Source: DATFIX01 sp047617305
Lineage (GTDB): Archaea; Halobacteriota; Halobacteria; Halobacteriales; Natrialbaceae
NCBI GenBank assembly: GCA_047617305.1
Contig: JBLGCL010000079.1
Coordinates: forward strand, 1 to 12,149
Direction: 5' to 3'
DNA length: 12,149 nt
This document shows positions 6,613 to 11,884 of the stretch, piece by piece; the stretch's first letter is position 1, and each line of letters opens with the position of its first letter. The position numbers and the translations under genes were made by a program. The notes under the pieces are model-generated. The model had not been told where the DNA came from. It worked only from the letters and a program-made list of their open reading frames with translations, and did not search any database.

Positions 6613-6972
6613 ATGGGATTGATGAGCAAGATCTTCGGTGACCGTGGCTCTCACGGGATCGACGATTACGTGGAACTGGACGCCGAGCAGCTCGAGACGA
6701 CGCCGACGGACGCCGCCATGACGGTCCACGTCGCCGAGATCCAGGAACAGCAGGATGCGATCGCGATCAAGGACGCCGTCTACGACGGCGACCTCGTCAT
6801 CGCGGACATCACGCGCCTGCGCACGGAGGACCGGACCGCCGACCACATTCTCGACGAACTCCGCCAGGTGGCCAAGGAGGTCGACGGGGACATCGTCCAG
6901 AAGGGCGACGACCAGCTGGTCGTCACGCCGACCGGCGTCAAGATCAGTCGGCAGAAACTCGGCCAGGACTAG
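6613..6972 (+). CDS. sepF: Archaeal cell-division protein SepF (DUF552)
   Basis: The product has 119 residues, typical of archaeal SepF, which anchors FtsZ to the membrane at the division site. The N-terminus MGLMSKIFG is a short amphipathic membrane-targeting segment. A variable linker (about 10-34) precedes the SepF fold (about 36-116), recognisable from MTVHVAEIQEQQDAIAIKDAVYDGDLVIADI and the second part GDIVQKGDDQLVVTPTGVKIS. This alternating strand and helix pattern makes the dimer that binds the FtsZ C-terminus. The start at ATG 6613 is supported by a TATA box about 28 bases upstream. A second in-frame ATG three codons later would remove part of the targeting segment. The stop TAG abuts, with no gap, the stop of the convergent gene at 6973. 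Confidence 0.93.
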   Translation: MGLMSKIFGDRGSHGIDDYVELDAEQLETTPTDAAMTVHVAEIQEQQDAIAIKDAVYDGDLVIADITRLRTEDRTADHILDELRQVAKEVDGDIVQKGDDQLVVTPTGVKISRQKLGQD

Positions 6973-7269
6973 TCAGAACGGCAACCGATCCCGGAGTTCC
7001 TCGATCAGCGATCGTTCGTCGTCCGCCTCCTCCGGATCGGGAACGACGCGATCGGCCGGCCGGATCACCGTCCGGTTCCCCTTCTTCTCGACGAGGATCA
7101 GGCGATCCTCCCGGAGCTCCGCGAGAGCGCGTTCCAGTTCGTCGATGTCGACGTCGACGCGGGACCTGAGCTCGAAGACGGTCATTCCCTCCTCGCTCCG
7201 GTCCACGAGCGCGTCGAGGACCGCGATCTGGATGTCGGGGCGATCCCGAAACTCGCCCTTGAGTGCCAT
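6973..7269 (-). CDS. DUF6432-like small winged-helix protein
   Basis: The product has 98 residues. The N-terminus MALKGEFRDRPDIQIAVLDALVDRSEEGMTV resembles a small haloarchaeal family usually labelled DUF6432. The fold looks like a winged helix: helix 1 (about 11-22), a helix-turn-helix (29-55, with the turn around VDVDIDELERALAELRED), and a beta wing (LILVEKKGNRTVIRP, 58-72). This suggests a DNA-binding regulator or partner-binding protein, but no target can be read. Helix 3 is acidic, unlike a typical DNA-reading helix, so protein binding is also possible. ATG 7269 has a strong box on its strand (AAAAGTATATA) centred about 29 bases upstream. The gene is convergent with sepF with no spacer. 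Confidence 0.8.
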   Translation of the reverse strand: MALKGEFRDRPDIQIAVLDALVDRSEEGMTVFELRSRVDVDIDELERALAELREDRLILVEKKGNRTVIRPADRVVPDPEEADDERSLIEELRDRLPF

Positions 7270-7293
7270 CGTCCCCTCCTAGGTCGTGGTGGC

Positions 7294-7305
7294 CTATATA
7301 CTTTT
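7294..7305 (-). promoter_or_regulatory. TATA box of the winged-helix gene
   Basis: Read on the minus strand, the site AAAAGTATATAG has a TATA core centred about 29 bases before ATG 7269. The core is nearly palindromic, but the next plus-strand gene starts 78 bases away, which is too far for leaderless use of this box. Confidence 0.6.
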
Positions 7306-7382
7306 GAGCCCGGCCGGGAGCGACGGCCACGTATCCCGGGCAAACAGTAGTCTTTTGCCCTCGGGTAGGGTACGCGTTGACC

Positions 7383-8420
7383 ATGGGTCTCAGGTGCTCA
7401 ATGTTCGGCCACGCTTTCGGGGAGCCGGAGGTCGAACGCGAACGCGAGGAACGAGGAAGCGAGGTGGTAACGGTCGAACGCGAGGTCGAAGTCTGCGAAC
7501 GGTGCGGGGAGCGAAACGTGATCAGCGAGAACACGGAGGTGATCGCGGCGGCCTCGGCGAGCGACGACGCGACCGCATCCGACGACGAAGCCGCCGAAGT
7601 GGACGACACCGCGGCGCCTGAATCCGAGGACGGTATCGGGGCCGACGAAGCCGAAGTCGAAGCCGAAGCCGAACGGGCGGACGCCCCGGCGGCCGCGGCG
7701 GCCGACGAGTCGACCGGCGAAGCCGACGACACCGACCGCGGGCCCGGCGAGGACGAGGGCGTCGAAGTACTCACTGACGACGAACCGGCCGAGTCGGGGG
7801 GCGATGACGCAGCGGACGCGGCGGCCGCGGAGTCGGCAGCAGCGGACGAAACGCGGGACGAAGGACCGACCGACGCCGACCGGGACGCGGCGGAAGGGGG
7901 TGAGGTGATCCGGGACGCGGAGTCGGACGGGGAGGAGATCACCGGGACCGAACCCGGCGAGGATACGGAGGGTTCGGCGGAAGATGCGCCGGGAGAACCG
8001 CCCGGCGCCGACGACGACGACGGGATCATCATGGACGACCCCGACGAGGAACGCGAACGGGGTGAGTGGCCCGAGTCCGAGGGCCAGGACACCGAACCGC
8101 CGAGCGAACCGGACGCCTGGCCCGAGGCCGACTCCCGGACGGAGGAACCGGCCGAGGGGACGGCGGACGACCGGGAGTCGGAATCGGGGGTCGAAGGCGA
8201 TACGCCGGCGTCGGAGCGGTCGGCCCCGCCCCAACCGGATCCCGGGTTCACCAGCGCGGGCCCGGCGCCGTCGCCGAGCGAGGAGGGAGGGGAGACCGGA
8301 GCCCACGAGTTCTACTGTCCCGAATGCGGGCACGCCGTCCCGGCCAACCGCGGCTCGCTCCGGGTCGGCGACATCTGTCCGGAGTGTCACAGCGGCTACA
8401 TCACCGACCGCGGAGAGTGA
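7383..8420 (+). CDS. Acidic protein with zinc-ribbon-like Cys clusters at both ends
   Basis: The product has 345 residues and three parts. The N-terminus (MGLRCSMFGHAFG, then CERCGERN at 38-45) carries Cys5, His10, Cys38 and Cys41, which could form a zinc site. The middle (about 55-305) is almost entirely Asp, Glu, Ala, Gly, Pro, Ser and Thr and should be disordered and strongly negative. The C-terminus (310-340) is a classical zinc ribbon with CPEC (312-315) and CPEC (332-335), separated by a short hairpin. The N-terminal sequence matches haloarchaeal proteins I remember under a DUF7093-type label, with low certainty on the number. A role in nucleic-acid or protein binding fits the ribbons, but no function can be shown. 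ATG 7383 is preferred over a TTG two codons earlier. A T-rich stretch (about 7350-7355) lies about 30 bases upstream. Confidence 0.85.
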   Translation: MGLRCSMFGHAFGEPEVEREREERGSEVVTVEREVEVCERCGERNVISENTEVIAAASASDDATASDDEAAEVDDTAAPESEDGIGADEAEVEAEAERADAPAAAAADESTGEADDTDRGPGEDEGVEVLTDDEPAESGGDDAADAAAAESAAADETRDEGPTDADRDAAEGGEVIRDAESDGEEITGTEPGEDTEGSAEDAPGEPPGADDDDGIIMDDPDEERERGEWPESEGQDTEPPSEPDAWPEADSRTEEPAEGTADDRESESGVEGDTPASERSAPPQPDPGFTSAGPAPSPSEEGGETGAHEFYCPECGHAVPANRGSLRVGDICPECHSGYITDRGE

Positions 8421-8459
8421 GACGAAACGGATAACCGACCCCCTCCCCATTTCCCGATC

Positions 8460-8849
8460 ATGAAAGAGTACAAGATGCGTCGCGGCGAGTATCTCGAGGA
8501 ACGGGTGCCTGACCTGCGGGCGAGCATCGAGGAGTACTTCGGCGAAATTACGGGTACGGAAACCTACAAGGGGAACGACCTGTACGTCGTCGGCGATCCG
8601 AAGAACCCGGTGTTCGATCGCATCGTCGCCGGAGCGGCGACCTACAGCGGCAAGAAGGACAAGCTAGCGGTCGAATTCGAGGAGATCGACCCGGACGAAC
8701 TCGACCCGGACGAACTCGAGGCGGCCCAGGAAGCGGTCTCGCTGAAGAACGAGTTCCTGATCGAATGTACCGGCCGTGACGCCAAGGCGCGCCGCGACTC
8801 GATGAAGCGGACGGTCGAGGACGACCCGGACCACGACTTCGAGGCCTGA
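8460..8849 (+). CDS. DUF5611 family protein
   Basis: The product has 129 residues. It is a compact, acidic haloarchaeal protein that I recognise by MKEYKMRRGEYLEERVPDL at the start, the central DLYVVGDPKNPVFDRIVAGA / YSGKKDKLAVEFEE block (40-75), and the C-terminal ECTGRDAKARRDSMKRTVEDD stretch (101-121). These features are typical of DUF5611, whose function is unknown. The mixed strand and helix pattern suggests a single folded domain. Residues 77-86 are a short tandem duplication (DPDEL twice), encoded by an exact 15-base repeat at 8688-8717. The gene starts 39 bases after the zinc-ribbon gene on the same strand. The sequence GATAACC (8429-8435) about 28 bases upstream could be its own weak TATA box, so co-transcription and separate transcription are both possible. 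Confidence 0.88.
   Translation: MKEYKMRRGEYLEERVPDLRASIEEYFGEITGTETYKGNDLYVVGDPKNPVFDRIVAGAATYSGKKDKLAVEFEEIDPDELDPDELEAAQEAVSLKNEFLIECTGRDAKARRDSMKRTVEDDPDHDFEA
8688..8717 (+). repeat. Exact 15-base tandem duplication inside the DUF5611 gene
   Basis: GACCCGGACGAACTC occurs twice in direct succession (8688-8702 and 8703-8717) and encodes DPDEL-DPDEL. The reading frame is kept, so this is a recent in-frame slippage or duplication in a linker-like acidic loop. Confidence 0.85.
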
Positions 8850-8988
8850 TCCGGATATCTCCCTGATTTCTGTGTCGCGGGATCGACGGACCCGAGGAAC
8901 TGAGTAGCGGTTGCTGTGGGGATCGAGTTGCCGGACAACGTGGTCCGACGTCTTCGACCGAGGGCGAGGACACGATTGCGGGCCCGAC

Positions 8989-8998
8989 GTATACTTTT
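8989..8998. promoter_or_regulatory. Orphan TATA-like box
   Basis: GTATACTTTT on the plus strand reads AAAAGTATAC on the minus strand. The minus-strand form closely resembles the box of the winged-helix gene (AAAAGTATATA). No good start codon lies about 25-30 bases away in either direction. If active, it would drive a non-coding transcript, either rightward into the hairpin and 24-base repeats or leftward antisense to the DUF5611 3' end. Confidence 0.4.
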
Positions 8999-9007
8999 CC
9001 GGGGTCC

Positions 9008-9026
9008 CGTCGACCACAGGTCGACG
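9008..9026. repeat. Perfect hairpin (8-bp stem, 3-base loop)
   Basis: CGTCGACC (9008-9015), loop ACA, then GGTCGACG (9019-9026) form a perfect inverted repeat. A rightward transcript from the TATA-like box at 8989-8998 would start within it, and it could also act as a processing or binding site in the 3' end of either flanking gene. Confidence 0.7.
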
Positions 9027-9040
9027 CCCGGCGGTTTCGG

Positions 9041-9130
9041 GACGAACCGGTCGCTCCAGCCGTCGACGAACCGATCGTTCCGGCGGTCGGCGAACCGGTC
9101 GTCCCATTCGTCGGCGAACTGGCCGTAACG
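9041..9130. repeat. 24-base imperfect tandem repeat, nearly four copies
   Basis: Units start at 9041, 9065, 9089 and 9113. The first and second match at 20 of 24 positions, the second and third at 17 of 24, and the fourth is degenerate and partial. The conserved core GRCGAACCGGTCGT contains the palindrome ACCGGT. Because the period is a multiple of three, frames on both strands stay open through the array and give 8-residue repeats (for example DRFVDGWS on the minus strand), but none has a plausible start. It is best seen as a non-coding minisatellite or an array of binding sites. Confidence 0.8.
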
Positions 9131-9147
9131 GTCCCGTGGTCCCCCCC

Positions 9148-10233
9148 TCAGGAGCGCGAGAGCCAGGCCCGGAGCTGGTCGAGCGAGAACAGCGAGGTCG
9201 GTCGGTCCATGTGGACGCCGATCTCGCCCGAAAGCGCCCACAGCCCGGCGCGCTGGATCGGCTCGGGCAGGGAGTACGCCCGGCGGAGCCAGCTCCCCAG
9301 GCGGATCTCGGTCCCGAGATCGTCGCGCCAGGCAGCCTCGTAGTCGGCGAGCGTGGCCGGATCGTCGGGATCGATCGTCCTGGCCGCGTGGTCGGCACTC
9401 GTCATGCCGTAGAGGATGCCGCCGCCGGTGAAGGGCTTGGTCTGGCCGGCGGCGTCCCCGATCAGGAATCCCCGACGGGTAGTCACCGTCGGCGGGGGCC
9501 CGATCGGGATCGCGCCCGAGCAACGCCGGGTCACGTCCGCGCCGTAGTCGGCCACCAGACGGTCGAACCGGGCCCGGACGTCGTCGCCCAGCGGCGCGGC
9601 CAGGCCGTACTCCACGCCGGCCTCCCCCCGAGGGATGCGCCAGGCGAAGAACCCCGGGACGGTCAGGTGGACGTCGACGAAGTCCCCGCCGTCGGCGGTT
9701 TCGTCGAACCCGAGGACGCCGTGGAGGAGGTCGTCCGGTTCGGGCAGGCCGAGTTCCCGTCGGACCCGGGAGCGCGGCCCGTCGCAGCCGGCGACCATTC
9801 GGGCCTCGACCGTCTCGACGCCGTCGGGCGTGCTGACGGTTACCTGCACGCCGTCCTCGTGTTCCTCGACGCCCGTGACGGCGTGCTGTTCCCGAACGTC
9901 CGCGCCCGCCTCGCGGGCCAGGTCAGCGAGGTGACGGTCGAGGCCGACCCGGTCGATCACGTTCGAGACGACGGCGTCCTTGTAGAAGGGGTAGTCCTCG
10001 CTGCCCGGCCCCCGGACGTGAAAGCGCGCGCCGTAGATCTCGTTCTGGAGGAGGGCGTCGCGAGCGTCCGCGGCCGTGTACTCCCAGAGGTCGGTCGAGA
10101 CGTGCCCCGAGCAGGCCAGGGGCTCCCCGACCGTCCCCGCCTCGAAGACGACCACGTCGCGGCCGGCCGCGGCGGCCCGGCGGGCGAACCGCGCCCCCGG
10201 CGGCCCGGCCCCGACGACGACGAAATCGAACAT
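9148..10233 (-). CDS. Geranylgeranyl reductase family FAD-dependent oxidoreductase
   Basis: The product has 361 residues. The N-terminus FDFVVVGAGPPGARFARRAAAAGRDVVVFEAG is a Rossmann dinucleotide-binding fold with GAGPPG at 8-13 and Glu31 at the end of strand 2. The family's CSG motif follows at 41-43. GCDG (149-152) and GDAAGQTKPFTGGGILYGM (259-277) are the second FAD contacts. Together they mark the geranylgeranyl reductase / digeranylgeranylglycerophospholipid reductase group, which saturates isoprenoid double bonds in archaeal lipids or in menaquinone side chains. Haloarchaea carry several paralogs, so the exact substrate is open. ATG 10233 is chosen because it begins directly before the Rossmann strand, with an AT-rich box (10261-10267) about 30 bases upstream. 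Longer in-frame starts add only a charged, unconserved extension. Confidence 0.9.
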   Translation of the reverse strand: MFDFVVVGAGPPGARFARRAAAAGRDVVVFEAGTVGEPLACSGHVSTDLWEYTAADARDALLQNEIYGARFHVRGPGSEDYPFYKDAVVSNVIDRVGLDRHLADLAREAGADVREQHAVTGVEEHEDGVQVTVSTPDGVETVEARMVAGCDGPRSRVRRELGLPEPDDLLHGVLGFDETADGGDFVDVHLTVPGFFAWRIPRGEAGVEYGLAAPLGDDVRARFDRLVADYGADVTRRCSGAIPIGPPPTVTTRRGFLIGDAAGQTKPFTGGGILYGMTSADHAARTIDPDDPATLADYEAAWRDDLGTEIRLGSWLRRAYSLPEPIQRAGLWALSGEIGVHMDRPTSLFSLDQLRAWLSRS

Positions 10234-10260
10234 TCGGGGGGAACGTATCGTGTCGAGCGG

Positions 10261-10267
10261 TAAATCT
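10261..10267 (-). promoter_or_regulatory. TATA-like box of the flavoprotein gene
   Basis: The minus strand reads AGATTTA, about 28-34 bases before ATG 10233. It faces away from the aIF1 promoter in a divergent gap of 145 bases. Confidence 0.45.
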
Positions 10268-10346
10268 CTTCGTTCTCGATCGTCGACGGTCTTTCCCTCG
10301 GGGCCCCGCGTCCGCCCCACGACCCCGGTTCTCGGTCCCGATAGTG

Positions 10347-10353
10347 TTTAATA
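10347..10353 (+). promoter_or_regulatory. TATA box of aIF1
   Basis: GTTTAATAC contains TTTAATA, centred about 29 bases upstream of ATG 10379. Spacing and composition support a leaderless aIF1 transcript. Confidence 0.6.
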
Positions 10354-10378
10354 CCGCGCTTTCCAAACGCCGAACGTA

Positions 10379-10672
10379 ATGTCGGAAGTCTGCTCGACGT
10401 GCGGGCTGCCCGAGGAGCTCTGCGTGTGCGAGGACGTCGCCAAGGAATCACAGCAGATCTCCATCCGCATCGACGAGCGAAGGTACGGGAAGGAGGTAAC
10501 GGTCATCGAAGGATTCGACCCCAGCGAGGTCGACCTCGACAGTCTGTCCTCGGATCTCAAGTCGAAGTTCGCCTGTGGCGGCACCGTCGAAGACGGGTCC
10601 ATCGAACTCCAGGGCAACCACACCGGCCGCGTCGAGGAATTCCTGGAAGGCAAAGGCTTCAACGTCGCCTGA
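10379..10672 (+). CDS. Translation initiation factor aIF1 (SUI1/eIF1 family)
   Basis: The product has 97 residues. The N-terminal MSEVCSTCGLPEELCVCEDVAKE carries Cys5, Cys8, Cys15 and Cys17, the small zinc-binding extension found in archaeal aIF1. The SUI1 fold follows: ISIRIDERRYGKEVTVIEGFD (27-47) is the strand and basic loop that contacts the ribosomal P site, and LSSDLKSKFACGGTVEDGSIELQGNH (56-81) contains the conserved FACGGTV turn. aIF1 binds the 30S subunit and enforces start-codon fidelity. Length and all landmarks fit a complete gene. It stands alone on the plus strand, diverging from the flavoprotein gene and converging on the rhodanese gene. Confidence 0.95.
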   Translation: MSEVCSTCGLPEELCVCEDVAKESQQISIRIDERRYGKEVTVIEGFDPSEVDLDSLSSDLKSKFACGGTVEDGSIELQGNHTGRVEEFLEGKGFNVA

Positions 10673-10691
10673 CCACGTCCCTCGTCCCGGG

Positions 10692-10737
10692 TTTTCGACC
10701 GAGTCGCACCGCGAGCGACGGCCGTCCGGTCGACGGC
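10692..10737. terminator. T4 run and hairpin between convergent aIF1 and rhodanese genes
   Basis: A T4 run (10692-10695) lies 20 bases after the aIF1 stop, followed by the inverted repeat GCCGTC (10721-10726) and GACGGC (10732-10737) with a 5-base loop. Archaeal termination mostly relies on T-runs, so the T4 may end the aIF1 transcript. The hairpin sits near the stop of the rhodanese gene and could serve both directions. Confidence 0.4.
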
Positions 10738-10743
10738 TGAGCG

Positions 10744-11106
10744 TCAGTCCTCGTCCCGACCGAGGCGGGCCCGTCCCTCGTCGGCGGTCCCTTTCGTCTC
10801 GAGTGGCCCGTCCCAGGCGTCCAGTCCGCCGGCCATGCTCTCGACGACGGCGTCGTCCATGCCCTCGTAGGCGGCGATGAGGCGGGCGGCCTGGACGCTC
10901 GCCTCGCCGCGGGGGCAGACCGTCACGATCCGGTCGGCTGGCTCGATCCGGTCGACCGCCCCGGTCAGCCGCGAGAGCGGGACGTTCAGGCTCCCCGGGA
11001 TGTGCTCGGCCTCGAACTCCTCCGGCTCCCGGATGTCGACGATCTCGAGATCGGCGTCGTCCTCCAGGAGGTCGGCGACGCGATCCGGGCTGATCTCTCC
11101 GTCCAT
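10744..11106 (-). CDS. Single-domain rhodanese-like protein
   Basis: The product has 120 residues. It shows the rhodanese signature IVDIREPEEFEAEHIPGSLNVPLSRL (22-47), then the active-site loop VCPRGEAS (63-70) with Cys64, and GGLDAW (93-98) near the end. Rhodaneses move sulfane sulfur through a cysteine persulfide. The loop C-P-R-G-E-A-S keeps the catalytic Cys and Gly, but the usual sixth-position Arg (C-x-x-G-x-R) is Ala69, so the preferred substrate may differ. The C-terminal 18 residues are charged and not part of the fold. The start is ATG 11106, with a T-rich stretch about 27-32 bases upstream. The glutaredoxin gene lies 67 bases upstream on the same strand. Confidence 0.9.
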   Translation of the reverse strand: MDGEISPDRVADLLEDDADLEIVDIREPEEFEAEHIPGSLNVPLSRLTGAVDRIEPADRIVTVCPRGEASVQAARLIAAYEGMDDAVVESMAGGLDAWDGPLETKGTADEGRARLGRDED

Positions 11107-11173
11107 AGCTCCGGATATGGAATCGAGGGGGAAAAGTCGCTCGCGACGTGACGACGCGCTCTCCGGGTGACGC

Positions 11174-11413
11174 TCACCCGGAACTCGTTTCGAGATACTC
11201 GACGATCCGTTCGGACTGGGCCATCGTCACGCCACGGTCGTCGTCCACGATAACCGGGACCGCTCGCTGTCCCGAAACCCGGCGGACCTCGTCCCGCTTC
11301 GAGTGTAGCGCCTCGACCCAGACGGACTCGTAGTCGACGTCGAGCGCGTCCAGTTTCTCCGCGACGGTCTCGCAGTACGGGCACCCGTCGAGCCGGTAGA
11401 ACGTGAGGGTCAT
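11174..11413 (-). CDS. Glutaredoxin-like thiol-disulfide oxidoreductase
   Basis: The product has 79 residues, the size of a minimal glutaredoxin. It begins MTLTFYRLDGCPYCETVAEKL, with the active-site motif C-P-Y-C at 11-14 after the first strand. VPVIVDD (61-67) contains the cis-Pro loop, and SERIVEYLE near the C-terminus fits the last helix. It should reduce disulfides or mixed disulfides. Haloarchaea use gamma-glutamylcysteine rather than glutathione, so that or thioredoxin reductase is the likely reductant by inference. ATG 11413 is chosen over an in-frame start nine codons upstream, because the fold begins at TLTFYRL and a T-rich box (11438-11443) lies about 27 bases upstream. It lies between aIF1A and rhodanese on the same strand, with gaps of 66 and 67 bases. 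Confidence 0.9.
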   Translation of the reverse strand: MTLTFYRLDGCPYCETVAEKLDALDVDYESVWVEALHSKRDEVRRVSGQRAVPVIVDDDRGVTMAQSERIVEYLETSSG

Positions 11414-11479
11414 GGGTGGCGGTTGGGGTCGAAGGAGCAAAAGGGCCGCGGGGGAACGGATCGCCGGAGCGAGCCGTTC

Positions 11480-11764
11480 TCAGACGACGTGTCCTTCGTC
11501 CCGGAGCTGATCAGCGTCCCCCTTGCCGAAGCGCCACACGAGGTCGGCCTTCGAGTCCTCCCAGTCCCAGGGGTCGACGATGACGACGTCGTCCTCGCGG
11601 ATCCAGACGCGCTTCCGCATCCGGCCCGGGATGCGCCTCATCCGCTCCTCCCCGTCGGCACAGCGCAGTTCGACGCGACCGTACCCCTGCATGTCGGTTC
11701 CCACGACGAACAGCTCGTTTTCGTCGGGCATCCTGGGATCCCGACGGGTGGTTTCTTGAGGCAT
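11480..11764 (-). CDS. Translation initiation factor aIF1A
   Basis: The product has 94 residues, the normal length for archaeal aIF1A. Residues 1-15 are a polar N-terminal tail. The S1-like OB fold follows: ELFVVGTDMQGYGRVELRCADG (17-38), ERMRRIPGRMRKRVWIREDDVVIVDPWDW (40-68), and SKADLVWRF (71-79). The basic RIPGRMRKRVWI loop is the part that contacts the 30S A site. The factor works with aIF1 to place the initiator tRNA, and the aIF1 gene lies about 0.8 kb away on the other strand. ATG 11764 has GCTTAAG (11787-11793) about 27 bases upstream. Haloarchaea may carry more than one aIF1A gene, so this could be one of two. Confidence 0.95.
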   Translation of the reverse strand: MPQETTRRDPRMPDENELFVVGTDMQGYGRVELRCADGEERMRRIPGRMRKRVWIREDDVVIVDPWDWEDSKADLVWRFGKGDADQLRDEGHVV

Positions 11765-11786
11765 GACCGCTATACGCCTCGTCGAT

Positions 11787-11793
11787 GCTTAAG
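11787..11793 (-). promoter_or_regulatory. TATA-like box of aIF1A
   Basis: The minus strand reads CTTAAGC, centred about 26 bases before ATG 11764. A leaderless transcript is likely, but the box is a modest TATA match. Confidence 0.4.
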
Positions 11794-11884
11794 ACGGCGC
11801 TTTTGCGGGGCCGGAGGGGGAAAACGCGGGGCGACGATCGATTTCGGCCCCGTCGTTCAAGTCGATCGGGGCTGAATGGGGCCC

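Larger units (their letters stand above)
8850..9147. other. Non-coding gap with TATA-like box, hairpin and tandem repeat
   Basis: No reading frame in these 298 bases has haloarchaeal composition together with a usable start. The gap holds a TATA-like box at 8989-8998, an 8-bp hairpin at 9008-9026 and a 24-base tandem repeat at 9041-9130. A run of seven C (G7 on the minus strand) at 9141-9147 abuts the stop codon of the minus-strand flavoprotein gene. The left part (8850-8985) shows nothing distinct. The region lies between two convergent genes, so both 3' untranslated ends fall here. Confidence 0.6.

Noticed and set aside
6944..8251. Ser-rich minus-strand open frame opposite the acidic zinc-ribbon gene
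   Set aside because: Ser-rich translation is what the reverse complement of Asp/Glu/Ala-rich codons produces. The plus frame has Cys clusters at both ends and a proper start.
8916..9128. Possible 70-residue plus-strand peptide covering the 24-base repeats
   Set aside because: It is Arg/Ser/Asn-rich and basic, unlike haloarchaeal proteins. The TATA-like box lies inside it rather than upstream.
9041..9130. CRISPR array
   Set aside because: The units are directly adjacent without spacers, are imperfect, and there are no cas genes in the window.
8911..10263. Plus-strand open frame of about 450 codons across the repeat and opposite the flavoprotein
   Set aside because: The frame is open because of GC bias and the 24-base period. 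It has no recognisable domain, and the minus-strand flavoprotein has clear FAD motifs.
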